NCBI RefSeq assembly: GCF_940677205.1
Contig: NZ_OW712331.1
Span: 1,178,001 to 1,242,000, forward strand
Direction of reading: 5' to 3'
DNA length: 64,000 nt
DNA from: [Clostridium] colinum
GTDB taxonomy: Bacteria > Bacillota > Clostridia > Lachnospirales > CAG-274
In this document: in pieces, positions 54,068 through 62,189 of the stretch
Numbering within the stretch: the stretch's first letter is position 1
How the letters are laid out: each line of letters opens with the position of its first letter
Position numbers and translations under genes: made by a program
The notes under the pieces: generated by a model
What the model was told of the DNA's origin: nothing
Databases searched by the model: none
Seen by the model: the letters and a program-made list of their open reading frames with translations, nothing else

Positions 54068-55375
54068 CTACATATCATCAATTGCTTGAGGTTCACTAGC
54101 TTTTATCTCATAAATATTCTGTTTAGCTGTTTCTATATCTTCATCAAAAATAAAAGCTCTTACTTCTTCTGGTTTAACTACACCAATAGTTTCGCCTTGC
54201 ATAAGCCTGTTAAATTGTTCTGTAAGTTGTTCTATGTAACTTGAACTCCAATCAAATGTAATTTCAAATTCGCCTGTTGGAGCAATATTATTAACATTCA
54301 CAAGAATATTAATTCCATAAAATAACTGTTGAATACCAAGTTCTATATTATGTCTAAATCTAGTCATAAAAGCAAAAGTACTTTGCAAACTAGCACGCAT
54401 TTCTGTTGCCGTGGCAAAATTAGTATGTGGAGCTGTTAAAATACCAGCACTTAACCCACATAACATTTCTAGCATTTTAAGATTAAGCTCTAAACCTCTT
54501 TCTAAAGCATCAACTCTAATATCTGGACTAAAAGTGTCTATTAAATTATTTTCTCCTGTTCCTTTTAACCAATAAAATAATCTATTTTTACCTTTAGGCA
54601 ATGATACACTTCCGTCTTGTTCATTTTTTTTGAATAATGTTTTGTTAGCGAATATCATTGTTTCTTTGTCTTCAAATTCTTGATTAAACCTATTGTAGCT
54701 ATCTATAACATACTTGATAGCTTTATCTAAACTGTTTGTAACACTAACACCATTTACACTGTTAACGCCCTCAACATTAACAGTAGGGCTTTTAATTTTA
54801 CCTATAAGTAATTGATTTACATTAGGTATTATCTGCTCTTCTTTTATATTTGCCCAAGCATCAATTATCGATAAAGGTACTTGAGTTTCATTATTGAAAG
54901 CTAGTTGCTTGATAACTAAATAACTAACCCCTTCAACTTGTTTTAAAGTTTGTACCTCATATCGTGTATAAGTATTAAGCCCTTTTTTAACCTCATCACA
55001 TTTAATTATTATCGATTTAATAAAATTACCTATGCTTTCACAAACAACAAAATCATTATTCTTTATAATATCAATACCAATGTTATTACCGTCTGTATAA
55101 GGCTTTAAAAGACAATCTCCAGTAAGTAAAGCTATCTCACAAGCTACTTCTATACGTTCATAAATATACGACTGTAATATTTCTTGCAAATATGTAGCTC
55201 TTTTATTTACGCCAACAATAGATATATCACTATCCATTAATGTTAAAGTAGATAATTTATTAGATATAGTCCTTGTAATAGGGTATTCTTCAGTTTTTGT
55301 TGTTAAATCTTTTTGTTGAAGCTCCAAACCCATTAATGAACCAATTTTGATAAATAAATTTTTAAATATGTTCAC
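54068..55375 (-). CDS. Portal protein
   Basis: A 435-residue portal of the A118/SPP1 group, a dodecameric DNA channel at one capsid vertex. Conserved features include LTGDCLLKPYTDGN, an AWANIKEEQ segment and the LSAGILTAPHTNFATATEMRA stretch (shortened). Starts with GTG 55375 after AAAGGGG. It is separated from terL by two small genes. Confidence 0.9.
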   Translation of the reverse strand: MNIFKNLFIKIGSLMGLELQQKDLTTKTEEYPITRTISNKLSTLTLMDSDISIVGVNKRATYLQEILQSYIYERIEVACEIALLTGDCLLKPYTDGNNIGIDIIKNNDFVVCESIGNFIKSIIIKCDEVKKGLNTYTRYEVQTLKQVEGVSYLVIKQLAFNNETQVPLSIIDAWANIKEEQIIPNVNQLLIGKIKSPTVNVEGVNSVNGVSVTNSLDKAIKYVIDSYNRFNQEFEDKETMIFANKTLFKKNEQDGSVSLPKGKNRLFYWLKGTGENNLIDTFSPDIRVDALERGLELNLKMLEMLCGLSAGILTAPHTNFATATEMRASLQSTFAFMTRFRHNIELGIQQLFYGINILVNVNNIAPTGEFEITFDWSSSYIEQLTEQFNRLMQGETIGVVKPEEVRAFIFDEDIETAKQNIYEIKASEPQAIDDM

Positions 55376-55420
55376 AAGTTAATCAACCCCTTTCAATAAA
55401 ATCAAAAAATTTTAATTACT

Positions 55421-55723
55421 TCAATTATACAAACCAGAAACTTCGCAAGACCTTCCGCTTGCAATTGCAAATATTTCGTCCATTTCAATCTTTTTTATAG
55501 GCTTTACATTTAAATGTATTTCAGTCACTCCCATTAGTACCACTTTCAATACTGTAATTCTGTTTTGAAGTTCTTCTTCTGTTTCAAAAACTTCTACAAA
55601 TTCACTATCATCTGTAAAAATGTATCTTAGTCTTGTATAATCTCGTACTTGTTCAATCATTTTAATACTGTCAACATTAACTTTTTTAAAGTTTTTGCTT
55701 TTTAATTCAATAAATTTACTCAT
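55421..55723 (-). CDS. Small phage protein, unknown (100 aa)
   Basis: It encodes a 100-residue protein between terL and portal. The N-terminal VNVDSIKMIEQVRDYTRLRY segment resembles the fold pattern of FlbD-like proteins, but similarity is weak. Good GGAGG start. No function can be given. Confidence 0.6.
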   Translation of the reverse strand: MSKFIELKSKNFKKVNVDSIKMIEQVRDYTRLRYIFTDDSEFVEVFETEEELQNRITVLKVVLMGVTEIHLNVKPIKKIEMDEIFAIASGRSCEVSGLYN

Positions 55724-55917
55724 AATTCGCCTCCACTATTTCTAAATAACATATTAAAAATAAACTTTGCCATTAACAATAATAATGGTAATTTAAAATT
55801 CCAATAGTTTTCATACCCTATACACCATAAACCTATGTATGAAAATAAACCAAAGAAGAAATAAAGTATAAAAGGGGTTATTATAATTTCAATTATTTCT
55901 TCTGCATCATTTCCCAT
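55720..55917 (-). CDS. Small phage membrane protein (65 aa)
   Basis: A 65-residue protein with two hydrophobic segments (IITPFILYFFFGLFSYIGLW and LPLLLLMAKFIFNML, shortened) and a strong TAGGAGG site. Unknown role; such genes between terL and portal are often accessory morons or superinfection-exclusion factors. Confidence 0.6.
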   Translation of the reverse strand: MGNDAEEIIEIIITPFILYFFFGLFSYIGLWCIGYENYWNFKLPLLLLMAKFIFNMLFRNSGGEL

Positions 55918-55927
55918 AATTTACCTC

Positions 55928-57154
55928 CTAACTTTGTTTACCCCAATTCAAGTGGTCAAATTCGTGTATCAAAATTGTGTTCACAAAGTAGCGAAAGCTG
56001 TCTTCGCAATGGTCTGAAGCCTTGATAACTGCGTCTTCTAGGCTATCTTCGTCCCAGCTATATAATCCAAATTCTTCGATAAAGTTTTCACATCTACTAC
56101 TAATCTTTATATAGTCTGTATCTAAAAGTGTCATACAGTTACTAATACCACTTATAACATCATTTTTAGCATTTATTACATCATAAATTCCATATCTGTT
56201 TATAGTCTCTTTGAAAGAAGTAGCACTAGGGTCAATAACTACTAATTCAATATTATAACCTTTAGCCATATCGTGAATAGCCTTGTAGTGTTCTTCATCT
56301 GTTCTTTTACGCCCATTATGGTCGTTATGGTCATAATAGTACTCATCAATGCAATAAGCTGTATTGCCGTTAATACACCATAATAAACAAGCAAAAGGAT
56401 TAACTATACCATAGTCTATAGATAAGTAATATATTCCTCTTGTAGGCACTTCTTCAACGATATGCTTATCCTTATTAAACTGTTGATAAACAAGTCCCTC
56501 TGCAAGAACCCATTCTCCTAAAATGTAACGTTGATAAAAAACACCACTATATTGATTTTTATACCTTTGTAATGTTTTTTCACTCAAGCTAGGGTTGTCA
56601 TCTAAAGTAAAATGTAGATATTTAGAATTTCTTTCTTTAGCTTTCTTTATCCACTCATTATAAAACCAATGATTAGGACTATCGGGGTTACAACTAAACC
56701 AATATCTAGCGCCGTCAACAGAACATCTAGACAAAGCTTGATTAACAAAAGATTGTGGTTGAAGTACAACTTCATCTAAAAATACGCCAGCTAAAGTACG
56801 CCCTTGAATTAAAGCGAAACTGCTTTCATCTTTGCCACCAAATACTTCAAATGTATTCGTTATATTGCCTTTAGTAATTGTCAGCAATTTATCACTTTTT
56901 CTCCACTTTAAACCATATTTTTGTTTAGCATAATATAAACTAAGATAAGGTACTATAATGTTTTTTATAGCACTATCAACAGTTTTACCACATATCCCAA
57001 ACAGTTTGTTATTATAGTTACTCATTGCCCAATCAATAAAAGCAACAACAAGCCAGGAAGTTTTACCACTTCTTATAGCGCCACTACAAATTATGCTGTC
57101 GTATTCTTCTTCGTAAGGGAATTTTAAAATCTCTAATTGTTTGTTACTTATCAT
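55928..57154 (-). CDS. Terminase large subunit
   Basis: A 408-residue DNA-packaging ATPase/nuclease of the PBSX/SPP1 type. Walker A is GAIRSGKT, Walker B GVFLDEV with the catalytic glutamate. Nuclease acidic residues lie in LSIDYGIVNPFA (first Asp) and VIDPSATSF (second). It overlaps terS by 11 bases. Confidence 0.93.
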   Translation of the reverse strand: MISNKQLEILKFPYEEEYDSIICSGAIRSGKTSWLVVAFIDWAMSNYNNKLFGICGKTVDSAIKNIIVPYLSLYYAKQKYGLKWRKSDKLLTITKGNITNTFEVFGGKDESSFALIQGRTLAGVFLDEVVLQPQSFVNQALSRCSVDGARYWFSCNPDSPNHWFYNEWIKKAKERNSKYLHFTLDDNPSLSEKTLQRYKNQYSGVFYQRYILGEWVLAEGLVYQQFNKDKHIVEEVPTRGIYYLSIDYGIVNPFACLLWCINGNTAYCIDEYYYDHNDHNGRKRTDEEHYKAIHDMAKGYNIELVVIDPSATSFKETINRYGIYDVINAKNDVISGISNCMTLLDTDYIKISSRCENFIEEFGLYSWDEDSLEDAVIKASDHCEDSFRYFVNTILIHEFDHLNWGKQS

Positions 57155-57620
57155 TTTTTTGCCCCTTTACAAAATCTAAAATAGTTTTGCTAAACTCATC
57201 AACTTCTGTATTTTGGTTAGTATTTTGTTCAACTTCTCTTTTTTCTCGCCATTGTTCTGGTCGCCTATTTTTTAACCAGAAAATAGCTGAAGTAGGGTCT
57301 GGTGGTATTTCTTTAGTTATGGTTATTTCTTCAGTTATTTCACCATATTCTTTTTTAACCTTTTTTTCAGTAGTAGTATAACCTAAAGCCCTTTTTAGAA
57401 GTGCATTTTCTACTTGAATATCCACTATTTCCTTGCCTTTTTTTAAGGTCTCCGAAATCTCCGTATATTTATTTTTCCAAGCATATAAAGTTGTTGTACT
57501 TATTGCCATTTTCACAGCTATCTGTTCATCTGTTAAGCCTTGTCTAGCCCAATCTTCAATCTTTAAAAGTCCCTCTTCATTTAACCAGTATTCATATTTG
57601 CCTTTTGCAATAACCTCCAC
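57144..57620 (-). CDS. Terminase small subunit
   Basis: A 158-residue protein with an N-terminal helix-turn-helix (WARQGLTDEQIAVKMAISTTTLYAWKN, shortened) and the family's IPPDPTSAIFWLKNRRPEQW segment. TerS recognises the pac/cos sequence to start packaging. Annotated start is GTG 57620; GGGGG is too close, so the exact start is uncertain. The hairpin-rich upstream stretch 57639-57917 could be its DNA target. Confidence 0.88.
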   Translation of the reverse strand: MEVIAKGKYEYWLNEEGLLKIEDWARQGLTDEQIAVKMAISTTTLYAWKNKYTEISETLKKGKEIVDIQVENALLKRALGYTTTEKKVKKEYGEITEEITITKEIPPDPTSAIFWLKNRRPEQWREKREVEQNTNQNTEVDEFSKTILDFVKGQKNDK

Positions 57621-57638
57621 CCCCTTTTTTGCATAAAA

Positions 57639-57661
57639 AAAGCTAGAATAAATCTAGCTTT
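57639..57661 (-). terminator. Hairpin with T tract directly before terS
   Basis: A nine-base stem (AAAGCTAGA with TCTAGCTTT) and a five-base loop; on the minus strand a run of T follows. It can terminate transcripts from the early genes before terS, so a late regulator may act by antitermination. A near copy of the stem core (GCTAGA/TCTAGC) lies at 57747-57763. Confidence 0.65.
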
Positions 57662-57669
57662 AAATTTGC

Positions 57670-57710
57670 GACTATAAAATTTTACACGATAAACTAAGTG
57701 ATTTATAGTC
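57670..57710 (-). repeat. Palindromic element sharing a 12-base core with the tRNA-like element
   Basis: A nine-base perfect stem (GACTATAAA with TTTATAGTC) encloses TAGTTTATCGTG followed by TAAAA. The core TAGTTTATCGTG also occurs in the tRNA-like element at 57781-57838. Confidence 0.55.
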
Positions 57711-57746
57711 TAGCTCATAAAATTACTGCCGGTTAACGGCTTTGTT

Positions 57747-57763
57747 GCTAGAGTAAATCTAGC
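57747..57763 (-). repeat. GCTAGA/TCTAGC hairpin
   Basis: A six-base stem with a five-base loop whose arms are identical to those of the terminator hairpin at 57642-57658. Nearby TCTAGCTC at 57709-57716 is a half copy. Confidence 0.5.
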
Positions 57764-57780
57764 TCTTAAAATTAATATAA

Positions 57781-57838
57781 GGATATGGTGGGACTCAAAC
57801 CCACTTATTAATGTTTTATCACGATAAACTACATATCC
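57781..57838 (-). ncRNA. tRNA-like element lacking an anticodon arm
   Basis: On the minus strand the 58 bases fold as follows: a perfect 7-bp acceptor-like stem GGATATG/CATATCC, TA linker, a 4-bp D-arm-like stem GTTT/AAAC with a nine-base loop, eight unpaired bases (ATTAATAA) where the anticodon arm should be, and a perfect 5-bp T-arm-like stem GTGGG/CCCAC with loop TTTGAGT. Loop position C56 and the GG of the D loop are both absent, and no CCA follows. It is therefore not a standard tRNA; a truncated decayed tRNA, a regulatory or packaging RNA, or a DNA recognition site are all possible. Confidence 0.45.
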
Positions 57839-57893
57839 TATTTTTTTGCTTATCTTTTTATTGCATATTATAATTATATCATAATTTAAAATT

Positions 57894-57917
57894 GAACTCA
57901 ACTGAACTCAACTGAAC
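57894..57917. repeat. 10-bp tandem repeat, 2.4 copies
   Basis: GAACTCAACT is repeated at 57894 and 57904 with a partial third copy from 57914. It overlaps the stop codon of the late regulator gene and may be a protein-binding site. Confidence 0.6.
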
Positions 57918-58324
57918 ATTTTTAAAAAACTTTTTTTATGATATTTATAAACTGCTCTTGTACTATACCCCTCAATATAAGCTATCTCTTCAAAGGATAA
58001 AAAATCTATGTACTTAAATCTTAAAATCCTTTTTTCAATTTCTTTTAAATTTGCATTTTCTATAAAGTCATTGACTGAGTGTATAGTACCTGCAAAAATA
58101 CTTTTTAATATATCAATTTCCTCTTCTAACGTTATAAGCTCTATAACATTATCTTCAACTTTTTTTGATATATTACTAGATTTTATACCATTACTAATAC
58201 CCGAATTAATAGTAATATCTCCGTTTTTAACTTCAAACTCTCGTTGTTTTTTATCTAATTTTTTTTTGAGTTCTAAAGGCTCTTTTAAAAATTTTTCTAA
58301 CTCTTTTTTGTTACTAAATTTCAT
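57908..58324 (-). CDS. Phage late-gene regulator, sigma/ArpU-RinA-like
   Basis: A 138-residue protein. The C-terminal half resembles sigma region 4 (EIEKRILRFKYIDFLSFEEIAYIEGYSTRAVYKYHKK, shortened: RILRFKYIDFLSFEEIA and STRAVYKYHKK). Proteins of this group lie just before terS and switch on packaging and morphogenesis genes. A good TAGGAGG site is present. It is followed by the hairpin-rich non-coding stretch. Confidence 0.75.
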   Translation of the reverse strand: MKFSNKKELEKFLKEPLELKKKLDKKQREFEVKNGDITINSGISNGIKSSNISKKVEDNVIELITLEEEIDILKSIFAGTIHSVNDFIENANLKEIEKRILRFKYIDFLSFEEIAYIEGYSTRAVYKYHKKSFLKMFS

Positions 58325-58587
58325 TTAACCCTCCTACCACTAAACGTTGGATTTTCTTTCATAAACGGAATTATTATTTCATCAGAATTATAATTTGATG
58401 CCTCGTCCCTAAGCACCTTTGCTTCTTGAGTTAATTCAAATTTTCTTTTCTTTAGCAATGTAAATTCTTTTATTATTATCTCTTCTTCTGGTATATTATA
58501 TTTTTCTATAAATTCTAAAAGTTCATTTTTATATATTGTGTAACCTGAAAAATTATAATTTTTAAAACAGTAATAATAAATTTTCAT
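58321..58587 (-). CDS. Small phage protein, unknown (88 aa)
   Basis: A frame of at least 88 residues, helical and charged (KIYYYCFKNYNFSGY start). I prefer ATG 58587 because GGAG lies ten bases before it; the frame extends to ATG 58635 (104 aa) without a ribosome binding site. It overlaps the late regulator by four bases. No function recognised. Confidence 0.55.
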   Translation of the reverse strand: MKIYYYCFKNYNFSGYTIYKNELLEFIEKYNIPEEEIIIKEFTLLKKRKFELTQEAKVLRDEASNYNSDEIIIPFMKENPTFSGRRVK

Positions 58588-58733
58588 TTCTATATCACTC
58601 CGTATAACCCCTCTAGCTCGTCCATATAGCCCCATAACATTTTTGTAGTAATAATTTTACATAAAATCGTTTTTCGTTCGTTATAGGGCTTTTTAATGAA
58701 TTTTAGAGGGTATATTAAAATATTAATTGTTTT

Positions 58734-59513
58734 CTAAATCTTCAACCTATAATTCTTTTTCATATCTTTGCCTATTTCAATATTAAAAATTTTAGCCTTT
58801 TCAAATATTCTACTCCCTATTGCTTCATCAATATCTAATATGCTTAATAAAGACTTTTCGCTAGAGAAGATGCAAGGCTTATTATTTAAATATCTAAAAT
58901 TAATTATATCAAACATTTTAGCCTTATCTGCTTCTGTAGGCTCTTTCCTAAAAAAGTCATCAATAAAAAGTAACCCTGTATTTTTTAATCTATACATAAT
59001 ATTGCTATATTCTTCTTGCTTTTCTTGTTTTCCATAAGTTAACTGTTTTAGTTTTTCAAGTTCTTCATCACATTTTATGTACATATAGCTGATGTTGTTT
59101 AACTCTCCTATATTTCTAAGAATAGCTGTACATATATGAGTTTTTCCTGCTCCAACTTGTCCTCCTATGTAAAACCAATTATCTTTAAACTTTGAAACAT
59201 AATCTATTGCTTGTCTTAATATATTTTTTTGCCATTCTTCTACTGCTTTAAAATTTTTAAATGTATAACTATCCTTGTTAGCTATTTCTGTTTTAGAAAA
59301 TCTTTCTTGAGACATTTTTTTCTGTAAGCAAGAACAATATTTTGAATAAGCCTTTCCATTTTCAGCTATAAAAATAATTCCATCTCCTTTGCATATAGGA
59401 CAATTTTTAACACCTAAATGTTCCGTGTGATGTAAGTTCTCTGAGTTCCTCGTAGGTTGTTGATTGATTAGTTGTTGTATTACTTGTAGCTTGTCCTTTA
59501 TTGCTTGATTCAT
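58734..59513 (-). CDS. DnaC-like replicative helicase loader
   Basis: A 259-residue AAA+ ATPase of the DnaC/DnaI/IstB type that loads the host or phage helicase. Zinc-binding cysteines lie near residue 38 (CPICKGDG) and 59-61 (CSCL); Walker A is GGQVGAGKTH, Walker B LLFIDDF, then the SEKSLLSILDIDEAIGSRIFEKA (shortened) sensor region. ATG 59513 has a perfect AAAGGAG site although it overlaps the previous gene by 107 bases. Confidence 0.9.
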   Translation of the reverse strand: MNQAIKDKLQVIQQLINQQPTRNSENLHHTEHLGVKNCPICKGDGIIFIAENGKAYSKYCSCLQKKMSQERFSKTEIANKDSYTFKNFKAVEEWQKNILRQAIDYVSKFKDNWFYIGGQVGAGKTHICTAILRNIGELNNISYMYIKCDEELEKLKQLTYGKQEKQEEYSNIMYRLKNTGLLFIDDFFRKEPTEADKAKMFDIINFRYLNNKPCIFSSEKSLLSILDIDEAIGSRIFEKAKIFNIEIGKDMKKNYRLKI

Positions 59514-60219
59514 TTTGTTTACTCCTTTCTTTTTTGTAGGCTTCTAACTGAATAACAGTTTTTATGTTATTGCTTAACCAGTTATCCAATATAACAGTTA
59601 TGTACTTTAACTTTCTAACATTGTTATTTATAGCTTCATCAATAGCCATACAAATAACTCCATCTTCCATTCCATCATCTTCATAACTTATTAATTTTTC
59701 TATTTCTAAACTAGAACAAGTCGGAAATACTTTCATATATTTTTGAACATAAGATTTAGGGTTGTGGTGGTGGTTGTCATATTCTACTATACTACCACTA
59801 TCCTTACCTATACTACCCTTACCTAACCTAACCTTACCTGCGTCTCCCAATGGTATGTCATCTGGTATACCAACTGTATCCAATGTGTACTCCTTGTTTT
59901 CTGTAGTGCTTAAAAGTGCCTTTTCTTCTAGGTGTATAGTCTCTTTATACCTATCATTTCTAATATAGTTATGTATCTTCCAATGCTTAATAACTACTAC
60001 TCCACTTTCAAATGGTATTAAGAATTTTTTAGCGACTAATAGTTTTAAATCATCATCACTGGCCCCTGTCATTCTCATTATTTTTTTAGGGCTATTAACA
60101 AATCCGTCATCATCTGCTCTCATTGATAAATCATAATACAATAATCTACTACTTGTTGGCATATCTATAAAGCTATCACTGTCAATTATAGATTTTGCAA
60201 ACATTCTTCTTTCTGCCAT
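59407..60219 (-). CDS. Phage replisome organizer (DnaD-like initiator)
   Basis: A 270-residue protein. The N-terminal winged helix (AERRMFAKSIIDSDSFIDMPTSSRLLYYDLSMRADDDGFVNSP, i.e. FAKSIIDSDSF and ADDDGFVNSP) is typical of phage replisome organizers; a DnaD/DnaB_2 region lies near residues 150-230 (YVQKYMKVFPTCSSLEIEKL, DNWLSNNIKT). It binds the phage origin and recruits the loader, whose gene overlaps its 3' end. The C-terminal 35 residues are Ser/Thr/Asn-rich and dispensable-looking. Confidence 0.85.
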   Translation of the reverse strand: MAERRMFAKSIIDSDSFIDMPTSSRLLYYDLSMRADDDGFVNSPKKIMRMTGASDDDLKLLVAKKFLIPFESGVVVIKHWKIHNYIRNDRYKETIHLEEKALLSTTENKEYTLDTVGIPDDIPLGDAGKVRLGKGSIGKDSGSIVEYDNHHHNPKSYVQKYMKVFPTCSSLEIEKLISYEDDGMEDGVICMAIDEAINNNVRKLKYITVILDNWLSNNIKTVIQLEAYKKERSKQNESSNKGQATSNTTTNQSTTYEELRELTSHGTFRC

Positions 60220-60229
60220 AATAACCCTC

Positions 60230-60364
60230 CTAATGTATCCCTAATGGATTTATCAATTTATAACATTCTTTACATATCAATTTATTTCGCACTGGAAAAT
60301 AAGTTTCTCCTGTTTTAAATTTCTTCTCACAAATTACACATATATCTTTAGCTTTTTTACTCAT
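60230..60364 (-). CDS. Small zinc-finger-like phage protein (44 aa)
   Basis: A 44-residue protein with two C-x2-C pairs (CVICEKKF and CKECYK), basic throughout. AGGAG precedes ATG 60364. It probably binds zinc and nucleic acid. Unknown role in early phage growth. Confidence 0.6.
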   Translation of the reverse strand: MSKKAKDICVICEKKFKTGETYFPVRNKLICKECYKLINPLGIH

Positions 60365-60375
60365 AATTACATCTC

Positions 60376-60591
60376 CTAATCATATAATCCGTTTTCTAAA
60401 ATATCTTTTAAAACTTCCATTTTTTTAATTTCTGTTTTTAAAAAAATGTAAAATTCAACTACTGCACTTAAAAATTTTTCACTGTTTAATTCTGCATCAA
60501 TTTCTTTTAGAATTTTCTCGATATCAATATTATTGAATTCTTTTTCTTTCAATTTTCCTATAATCTCTTGTTTTAATTCTTGTAAAAACAT
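60376..60591 (-). CDS. Small hypothetical phage protein (71 aa)
   Basis: A 71-residue, highly helical acidic/basic protein (LKQEIIGKLKEKEFNNIDIEKIL) with an AGAGGG site. No family recognised. Confidence 0.5.
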   Translation of the reverse strand: MFLQELKQEIIGKLKEKEFNNIDIEKILKEIDAELNSEKFLSAVVEFYIFLKTEIKKMEVLKDILENGLYD

Positions 60592-60602
60592 ATTAATCCC
60601 TC

Positions 60603-60956
60603 TTAAATCACATTAAATTCAAATTTTAATCCTTTATTTATCATCATCTTTAAAAACATCTTTTCTTTAAGCCTATATACGTCCGTTTTAAGCCCTTTTA
60701 CATCTTCAATAACTAAAATATCATCTTTAGCCCTAACATAGCTAAAATCGGCAATATATTCAATTTTACGATAGGTCTTGTTTTTATATTTAAATTTATC
60801 TTGCAATAAAAACTTTGGTTGTAAAGTAAGGTTAGTTATTAACCCCGCTTTTTCTATTAATTTAAGTTCTTGATAACGTTTCGCTTCTTTCTTACTGTCA
60901 AAGGTTATGTTATCAATAGTAACTTTTCTGTTACCATATTTGTTGTATTTTCTCAT
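60603..60956 (-). CDS. DUF1064 protein, predicted PD-(D/E)XK nuclease
   Basis: A 117-residue protein of the DUF1064 family of phage early proteins: NRKVTIDNITFDSKKEAKRYQELKL (shortened: FDSKKEAKRYQEL), IEYIADFSY and VIEDVKG. The D...E-x-K arrangement (ADFSY and IEDVKG) suggests an endonuclease of the recombination region. Its start overlaps the previous stop as ATGA. Confidence 0.82.
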   Translation of the reverse strand: MRKYNKYGNRKVTIDNITFDSKKEAKRYQELKLIEKAGLITNLTLQPKFLLQDKFKYKNKTYRKIEYIADFSYVRAKDDILVIEDVKGLKTDVYRLKEKMFLKMMINKGLKFEFNVI

Positions 60957-61132
60957 TCTAAATTCCCCAATTCGTTTATAAAATTTTCTAATTCTTGAGG
61001 TGTTTTTGTATTGATTTTAAATCTATCCCCATTACTTAAATATAAAATAAGTGCAGTATCACTTATTTTATCAAAATAACTAACTTGTAATTTATTATAA
61101 AAAGTATTTTTTGTTCCAACAAATAAGTTCAT
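60953..61132 (-). CDS. Small hypothetical phage protein (59 aa)
   Basis: A 59-residue protein, start ATG 61132 behind AGGAGAT, ending over the ATG of the DUF1064 gene (ATGA). The content FYNKLQVSYFDKISDTALILYLSNGD suggests a mostly beta-sheet fold. No function recognised. Confidence 0.55.
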   Translation of the reverse strand: MNLFVGTKNTFYNKLQVSYFDKISDTALILYLSNGDRFKINTKTPQELENFINELGNLE

Positions 61133-61141
61133 ATTTATCTC

Positions 61142-61549
61142 CTAAAATGGTAAATTATCATCATCTATATTCTCATCTACTATATAATAATCATCATCTT
61201 CCACTACCTCTTGAGTATTTTTTTCTTCTGTTTTACCACCGCAAAATTCTACTTCTTCTGTAACAACATCAAAAGTATATTTTGTGTTACCGTTATTATC
61301 TTTATAACTACCTGTCTGTATTTTTCCTGCAATAGCTATTTGTTGTCCTTTTTTAAAATAATTATTTACAAATTCTGCTTGTTTACCAAAAGAAACACAA
61401 TTTATAAAGTCAACTTCTTGTTCACTATCCTTTTTATATTTTCTATTAACAGCTACACTAAAACGTGTAACTGCTAAAGACTCTTTGCTTTGTGTATATT
61501 TTATTTCTGGGTCTTTTGTAAGTCGTCCGATTAATTGTACTTTATTCAT
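61142..61549 (-). CDS. ssb: Single-stranded DNA-binding protein
   Basis: A 135-residue OB-fold protein starting MNKVQLIGRLTKDPEIKYT; the longer frame to 61621 is ignored because AAGGAGG lies six bases before ATG 61549. The C-terminus ends DDDNLPF, the acidic tip by which SSB docks partner proteins. It likely protects single strands during RecT-mediated annealing and replication. Confidence 0.95.
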   Translation of the reverse strand: MNKVQLIGRLTKDPEIKYTQSKESLAVTRFSVAVNRKYKKDSEQEVDFINCVSFGKQAEFVNNYFKKGQQIAIAGKIQTGSYKDNNGNTKYTFDVVTEEVEFCGGKTEEKNTQEVVEDDDYYIVDENIDDDNLPF

Positions 61550-62189
61550 AACACTCCTCCTTGTTAATATGCATATATATAAATTGACTGTTATACCCGA
61601 TATTACTGTATATAAAGTCATCAGCTTTTTCTTTGCTTAAATGATTTTTTAAAGAGTTATATTCATATACGTACTCTCCGTTTAATTCTTTTTGTTTTAT
61701 ACGTTCCTTTATACCTTTTTCAGTGTAATTAGCTTCAACCATATATAAATCATAGTTTTTAGCTTCTATACCGTTTAAATTATTACAGTCTGTTGCGTAA
61801 AATAATTTAAAATTATTAAAATGAATTTTGTATCCACAATTTTCAACATTATGTTTTAGAAAAAAAGGTATAATTTTAAATGAACCATAATTATATGTTT
61901 TATTCATATCATAAACATCTATGTTTGCTTTATTTATACCTAAAGCTAATAAATCATTAACTAACCATTTACCACAACCAAAACGTACTGTAGGACGTTC
62001 TAAAGCTAAGTTTTTAAGTGTTGTTTTATTAAAATGGTCGCTATGTATATGAGTTAATAAAACAAGTTGTATTTTTTTGTGATACCCCTTTATTTTTTTA
62101 AAGGGGACACCACAATCAATTAATATGTTATCATTTATAATAGTGGCATTTCCGTTACTTCCACTACTTAAAATATTATAATTTATCAA
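61542..62189 (-). CDS. MBL-fold metallohydrolase (phage recombination region)
   Basis: A 215-residue metallo-beta-lactamase-fold protein with the THIHSDH metal motif at about residues 45-51 and further ligands (KHNVENCGY, FYATDCNNL). Genes of this type often lie between recT and ssb in Firmicutes phages and are presumed to act as nucleases or phosphodiesterases in recombination; no substrate is established. Starts at TTG 62189. Confidence 0.75.
   Translation of the reverse strand: MINYNILSSGSNGNATIINDNILIDCGVPFKKIKGYHKKIQLVLLTHIHSDHFNKTTLKNLALERPTVRFGCGKWLVNDLLALGINKANIDVYDMNKTYNYGSFKIIPFFLKHNVENCGYKIHFNNFKLFYATDCNNLNGIEAKNYDLYMVEANYTEKGIKERIKQKELNGEYVYEYNSLKNHLSKEKADDFIYSNIGYNSQFIYMHINKEECYE

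Noticed and set aside
57781-57838. A normal tRNA gene in the prophage
   Set aside because: Only eight bases lie between the D- and T-arm-like stems, so there is no anticodon arm; D-loop GG and T-loop C56 are missing.
57710-57901. 63-residue minus-strand ORF over the hairpin-rich stretch
   Set aside because: It has no ribosome binding site and its sequence is explained by the repeats and the tRNA-like element.
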